Assembly (NCBI GenBank): GCA_963844695.1
Contig: CAWJPL010000002.1
Coordinates: 590,698 to 654,697, forward strand
DNA from: RYN-230 sp963844695
GTDB taxonomy: Bacteria; Actinomycetota; Actinomycetes; Streptosporangiales; Streptosporangiaceae
DNA: 64,000 nucleotides
Direction: 5' to 3'
The position numbers were made by a program, and so were the translations under genes. This document shows positions 59,382 through 64,000 of the stretch, in pieces (within the stretch, counting starts at the first letter, position 1; the number at the start of each line of letters is the position of its first letter). The notes beneath the pieces are model-generated. The model had not been told where the DNA came from. It saw only the letters and a program-made list of their open reading frames with translations, and ran no database searches.

Positions 59382-60094
59382 TGGTCAACCATATAATTCG
59401 AACAACCTGAAACGCGATTTCGAACGGCTGGTAGCGCTACCCGGGGCGGCGTCAGAACCGGGTCAGCCGCCGCTGACCACCAGTTCTGCGCCGCGGACCT
59501 GAGCGGGTAGCCCGCTGACCTGTTACAAACCCGCATTGGCCGACGGCACGCTGAGGCCACGGCGGGGACTCCGGGGAGTGACATCGGCGGCCGCGCGAGC
59601 GAGGCCAGGACGTGCCTGCCGCGCCGTCGGCGCCGGGGCGGGCTCAAGGGCCGCGGTACGCAGCCGCCCGTCGCCGGCGGTTCGCGCCGACGGCAGTTAC
59701 CCAGCCGCAGCCATCACGGTGCGTAACGGATCACCAGGCGAATCGAAGCAGGCAGTCGAACAGAACGCCGATTCCGTTCTTGTGCTTTCGGTGGGCTCGG
59801 CGGCGTGCGGGAGCACAGATCGCCCTCTTCGGTGCGGTACGGACGGCCAGCAGGCTCACCCGGTGCGGCGCATAGCGGCGGGTGGGCGCGCTACCAATTC
59901 GCGGCTGTCACACGGTCTGTAACTCCTGCGGGTGCTCACCCGGGGCGGTCGTGGGTCAGGCGCTCGGAATCATTGGCTGCCGCCGTGCTACCCGTGCCAG
60001 GTCGAGGAACACCGATAGCACGGTGGATGATTCCGTACACCGTGGAGCCTCAGGCCGCGGGCTCAACGGCGGCGCGGCCTGAGGCGGTCAGGGT
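59382..60094. other. Intergenic, no supported gene
   Basis: About 710 bp right of the island boundary; nothing convincing on either strand. Confidence 0.4.
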
Positions 60095-60397
60095 TCACCC
60101 AGCGGTCGTCGTGACTTGTCCTCGCCGGGCTGACCGTAGGCGGTCAAGGAGCACCGCCAGGGGCGCGGCGAGCAGCGCAGCGCCGGTCGCGATCAGGGTG
60201 ATCTGCCAGCCGGGCATGCCGCCCCCGGTGAGGGTGCGGACCGGGACCAGCCCCGACTGTGTTCCCAGGTCTCCGACTCCTGGGGGCGGGACCCTCATGG
60301 CGAAGGCGGCGGGCGTGGCAGTGGCGTAGCAGGCCAGGGCGGCGGCAAGCCCGGCCAGGAAGGCTACGGAATGACGGATGCGGCGGATGATGTTCAT
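60095..60397 (-). CDS. Small secreted or membrane protein with one C-terminal TM
   Basis: This is a 100-residue protein. Signal-like N-terminus (NIIRRIRHSVAFLAGLAAALACYATATPAAFA) followed by a Gly/Pro-rich middle and a C-terminal TM (ITLIATGAALLAAPLAVLL) with basic tail (DRLRSARRG). GGAAGAG precedes the ATG. No family recognised. Confidence 0.65.
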   Translation of the reverse strand: MNIIRRIRHSVAFLAGLAAALACYATATPAAFAMRVPPPGVGDLGTQSGLVPVRTLTGGGMPGWQITLIATGAALLAAPLAVLLDRLRSARRGQVTTTAG

Positions 60398-60605
60398 GAC
60401 GATCTCTTCCTCTGAGACTGCGGTCGACCAGGGTGCTGGCGTGCGCCAGCGCCGATCCTTCTGCGCGGGCCGGCCGATGGCCGGCGAGCTGGCCGGGCAT
60501 CGATGTGGGCCTTGTCACCGAGAATGCGGCTAAGGCACGGGCACGCGGATCGGGTGATCGCGCCGTTCTGGGGCTGGCGGGTCCTTATATGTGCGCGGAC
60601 CGGCC

Positions 60606-63596
60606 TTAGTGACTGCTGGCCCGGAGCAGCCCGGCGCGTTCGGCCAGGGCGGCGGCCTGCACCCGGCCAGAGACGCCGAGCTTGCGCAAGATACTGGTCA
60701 CATGGACGCTGGCTGTCTTGGGGCTGATATACAGCTCGGCGCCGATCTCCGCATTGGTTCGGCCTGCAGTGAGCAGGCGCAGCACATCCAGCTCACGGCC
60801 GGTTAGCCCGTACGGGGTATGCAGGCTGGGCGGGTGCGGTGCCTGGGAGGAGCTGGCAGGCGATGCCTGGAGCGGGATGCGGGCCCGCTGCGCGAGTGCG
60901 TGGACCTGGGCGAGCAGCGGCGCGTGGCCCTCGGCGGCGACCGCGGCGGCTTGCAGCGCGATGGCGGCGGCTCGGGGCAGTCCGGCGGTGAGCTGCGCTT
61001 CGGCGTGCCGCCACCACGCGTATCCCGCCGGGTGGGGGCAGCCCATTCTCTCCCAGGTTTTCGCGGCCGCGCTCCACGCCTGGGGGTCGTTTGCTCCTGC
61101 CAGCCGGGTGCGCTCTGCGTCCCAGGTGGCGCGTTCGGCGGGGATCGTGGCTACGAGCGGGTGGTTGCTGAACGGGGTACCTCCCATCTTGTCCGTCCAC
61201 GAGACCAGGCCGGCGCCTGCCGCTAGCGCAGCTGCGGCCGCGTGGTCGTCGTGGCGCGCCCGGGCTCTCTCGGCTAGATCCGCGCAGGCACGCATTCCCG
61301 TCGCCAGCAGCCGCCCGCAGAAGATCGTCATGTCCGCGACCTCGAACAGTGCGAGCACTCGCCTGGCTTCCTGGAGGGCATCCGCAGGCCGGTCCCCCCA
61401 CAAGGCCAGCTCCGCCGTCCGCTGCCCGGCTTCCCGGGCTATGTCGATGATCCCGGAACGGCCGGTGAGTGCGTTGATCTGCTGCTGCCGACCGTCGGCC
61501 GCAACGATGTCGCCACGCAGCAGGTCGATCTCGGCGCGCCGCTCGTGCACGACCCGGTGACCGCGATCTGGCGGCCCGGTGGTCAGGGGGTCGATCAGTG
61601 CCGCTGCCTCGGCGGTGCGCCCCCGGGCGAGCAGCGCCTCGGATGCGTTGACGGCCAGTAGGAGGGCATCAAAGCTGTCCTCCAGGCCGGTCTGGCCAGC
61701 GGCCCGGAGGCCGCGCAGCGCCACCCTGGTAGCGTCCTTGAATTCCCCCAGTTTCAGCAGCGTGTCGCTTTCGATGGCCGCCAGCAGCAAGAGGGTGGCG
61801 TCCGCCCCCGGGGTGTGGGCCAGGGCCCGCCCCCGGTCCAGGAGGGCGAACCCTTCCTGGACCTGCCCGCGCATGAACGCGAGGTCGGCGAGCACTGCCA
61901 GGCAGCGGGGGATCACGGCTTCAGCGCCGACCGCTTCCGCGATCTGCAGCGCGCGATTTACCGCGGCGGCGCTGGCCGCCAGCCGCCCCTCGCCCAACAG
62001 GAAGATCAGCCCGTAGACCAACCAGGTCTCGGCGTGGTCGGCCGACGGCGGTGCCTGCTCGAGCAGCCGCAGCGCCTCCTTGATCAGCGGCAGCCCAGCG
62101 GCCGGTGCACCAGACCTCCGCAAATACGCGGCGCGCTGGCAGATGATCGCCGCGGTGGCAGGGTCGGGGTGCTCAGCGAACCGGCGGTATGCCTCCTCCG
62201 CCAGTGCACCGGCGCGCTCAACGTCGCCGGATACCTCAAGCGCGTCGATAGCGCGCACGTACAGCCGCGGCACATCGACGCCGGCCGTGACAGCAGCCAC
62301 GGCCCAGCACAACTCGATTGCCCGCTGCCAGTGCACCGCCGCTTCGGTGAAGCCGAACACCTGCTCGGCGGCCTCGGCTGCCGCCACCCTGGCCGGCAGC
62401 TCCTCGGTAGCGTGGCCCGCGGCGGCCCAGTGGCCAGCCACCTCCGCCGCCAGCATCCCGCCCGCCGCCTCCAGCGCCCGCGCCGTGCGCTCATGCAACA
62501 CCACCCGCTCACCGGGCAGCAGTCCCGCGGCCACAGCCTCGGCCAGCAGCGCATGCCGGAGCCGATGCTCCCCCTCCGCCGTGCTAGCAGCCAGAAGCCG
62601 GGCAGCAGTCAGTTCCCGCAGCCCGTCGCGCACCGCATCCACATCCAGCCCGGTGACGTCACACAACAAGCCTTCACTCAGCGGGCGGCCCGCGACCGCC
62701 AGCCCGGCAAGCACCGCCCCGGCGTCAATGCCGCAGCCGCCCGCCCGCGCCGCCAGCAGCTCCGCCAGCCGGGCCGGCAACCCGGACGGTGGGCCCAGCC
62801 CGCCCCCCGCTGGCTCAGCCAGCGCCGCCGCTGCCAGCTGCTCGGTGAAGAACGGATTGCCCTCAGCGCGGGCATACAGGTCATCGACCAGCCGCCCCGG
62901 CGGCGGCCCGCCCACCAGCCCGGCGATCTGCTCCGCCACCTGGGCGCGGGACAGCGGCCCCAGCCGGATCTCCTCGACTCCGCCGCCGCCGCGCACGTGC
63001 GCCAGCCAATCGGCCACCTGCGCGTCCAGCGGCACCTCGTCGCTGCGGAACGTCACCACCATGGTCAGCGGGTCCCTCCGGCCCGGCCGCGCCAGGTAGG
63101 TTAGGCAGTCCAGCGTGGCGCTGTCCGCCCAGTGCACATCCTCGATCACCACGCCAAGCCCGGACCGCCCGGCCACCGCGCCCAGCAGCTCCGCCACCGC
63201 AGAAAACAGCCGTTCCTGCTGCCAGCCCTCACCCCGGCTGCCCAAGCCCAACTCGCCGGCCCCCAGCTGCGGCAGCAGCCGCCCCACCTCCGCCCGCACG
63301 TACTGCGGGGCCATGCCCAGTGCGGCCTCCAGCAGCTGGCCGCCATCCAGCCTGCTCAGCTCACCCAGCGCATCCGCGACCGGCAGCAGCGGCAGCTTCC
63401 CGGCCAGAGGCAGGCACCCCCCCAAGACCGAGACCATCCCCCCGGCCACGGCCGACCGCATGCCCTCCCCGACAAACCGCGTCTTACCAATACCGGCATC
63501 CCCCGTCACCAGCAGCAGCCGCGCGTCCCCACCGAGCGCCCCCCGCAGGCTGGACAGCTCGCGCTCACGACCGACAAAACCCGCCGACCCCGTCAC
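60606..63596 (-). CDS. Large AAA-ATPase LuxR transcriptional regulator
   Basis: This is a 996-residue LAL-type regulator. The N-terminal FVGRERELSSL begins the STAND/AAA domain, with Walker A VTGDAGIGKTRF and Walker B GVVIEDVHWAD. It is followed by long helical TPR-like repeats. The C-terminus (about 930-996) is a LuxR HTH (LTGRELDVLRLLTAGRTNAEIGAELYISPKTASVHVTSILRKLGVSG). GTG start without a clear RBS. Unlike the LAL gene at 15831 it is intact. The effector and targets are unknown. Confidence 0.88.
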   Translation of the reverse strand: MTGSAGFVGRERELSSLRGALGGDARLLLVTGDAGIGKTRFVGEGMRSAVAGGMVSVLGGCLPLAGKLPLLPVADALGELSRLDGGQLLEAALGMAPQYVRAEVGRLLPQLGAGELGLGSRGEGWQQERLFSAVAELLGAVAGRSGLGVVIEDVHWADSATLDCLTYLARPGRRDPLTMVVTFRSDEVPLDAQVADWLAHVRGGGGVEEIRLGPLSRAQVAEQIAGLVGGPPPGRLVDDLYARAEGNPFFTEQLAAAALAEPAGGGLGPPSGLPARLAELLAARAGGCGIDAGAVLAGLAVAGRPLSEGLLCDVTGLDVDAVRDGLRELTAARLLAASTAEGEHRLRHALLAEAVAAGLLPGERVVLHERTARALEAAGGMLAAEVAGHWAAAGHATEELPARVAAAEAAEQVFGFTEAAVHWQRAIELCWAVAAVTAGVDVPRLYVRAIDALEVSGDVERAGALAEEAYRRFAEHPDPATAAIICQRAAYLRRSGAPAAGLPLIKEALRLLEQAPPSADHAETWLVYGLIFLLGEGRLAASAAAVNRALQIAEAVGAEAVIPRCLAVLADLAFMRGQVQEGFALLDRGRALAHTPGADATLLLLAAIESDTLLKLGEFKDATRVALRGLRAAGQTGLEDSFDALLLAVNASEALLARGRTAEAAALIDPLTTGPPDRGHRVVHERRAEIDLLRGDIVAADGRQQQINALTGRSGIIDIAREAGQRTAELALWGDRPADALQEARRVLALFEVADMTIFCGRLLATGMRACADLAERARARHDDHAAAAALAAGAGLVSWTDKMGGTPFSNHPLVATIPAERATWDAERTRLAGANDPQAWSAAAKTWERMGCPHPAGYAWWRHAEAQLTAGLPRAAAIALQAAAVAAEGHAPLLAQVHALAQRARIPLQASPASSSQAPHPPSLHTPYGLTGRELDVLRLLTAGRTNAEIGAELYISPKTASVHVTSILRKLGVSGRVQAAALAERAGLLRASSH

Positions 63597-64000
63597 GCAC
63601 CCAGCCCACCAGCCTCAACGTGTCCAGTCAATGCCATCCCGCCACCAGCCGAATCCCCCGGCGCGCCACCGCCTGGAACCCTCCCTCTGGCCAGCGAACG
63701 TCATGGGCGGGCCCCGGCGTACGGTCAGCGAAAACGACCTCCAGAAGTTGCGGCTACTACCCCCGGTTATCGGCGCAACCGAACGTCGCGCCAGCCCGCC
63801 GACCATCTAGAGGAGATAGCGCAGAACACTCAGATCTGCGTGCCACAGCCAGCCACACCAGCCAACAGGAATGCCGCACATTAGGCGGTTCGGCGCGCGT
63901 TCTCCTGCCCTTCGCGCTCACTCAGCGTGACGCTCTCGGTCCATGCGCCGAGACAGACTCAGCAGTACGGGCGGGCGATCTGCGGGCCGCCGCAGCTGAC
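63597..64000. other. Upstream region of the LAL regulator, no gene
   Basis: About 400 bp; the regulator promoter should be here. No further gene supported up to the window end. Confidence 0.4.

Overview
The window is very high-G+C DNA with actinobacterial gene families throughout (DUF1269, DUF2252, DUF190, RDD, LAL-type LuxR regulators, fused ArsR-ArsC, SigE-like sigma factor). It most likely comes from a soil or sediment member of Actinomycetota; the genus cannot be told from the sequence. Many genes start with GTG, and several operons show ATGA or GTGA stop/start overlaps.

Left region (1-19.0 kb): a stress or dormancy-like neighbourhood of small membrane proteins, DUF1269 proteins, a DUF2252 protein, an MFS exporter, a DUF1345 protein, a nonapeptide-repeat protein with an RDD membrane protein, a K+ channel, a FUSC protein, a carboxymuconolactone-decarboxylase-like protein, a CoA-disulfide-reductase/rhodanese fusion and a LAL regulator preceded by two DosR/OsdR-like boxes. 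It contains partial duplications and decayed copies. Its most striking signal is a composite regulatory element, an AGGTG-CACCT dyad followed by a CACCTAGG palindrome, found seven times and always pointing toward a gene start. Two pairs of these elements form inverted arms around 9.1-12.85 kb.

Middle region (19.05-59.38 kb): a segment bounded by a 47-bp direct repeat that matches the 3' half of a tRNA-Ala(GGC), so it is probably an integrated genomic island. In order it holds a decayed IS; a six-subunit complex resembling Hyf/Hyc hydrogenase with a double DUF190 protein upstream; metal and arsenic genes (four ArsR-type regulators, a fused ArsR-ArsC, an aquaglyceroporin, an ArsI/CadI dioxygenase, an ArsM-ArsN-like fusion and several cation transporters); a 1219-residue beta-propeller protein with a His/Cys-rich insertion; two secreted paralogues plus the tail of a possible third; a second IS; and a sigma/putative anti-sigma pair. 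The hydrogenase-like complex lacks the N-terminal NiFe cysteines and all four expected proximal-cluster cysteines, so it is best read as an energy-converting hydrogenase-related (Ehr) complex.

Right region (59.4-64 kb): a small membrane protein and a second large AAA/LuxR regulator.

Many otherwise well-conserved genes carry a single frameshift (RDD, CoA-disulfide reductase, LAL regulator, HyfB, HyfE, CDF, TauE, IS). Either the sequence contains residual indel errors or this stretch is decaying. Frameshifted genes are given over their full inferred span with the break noted.
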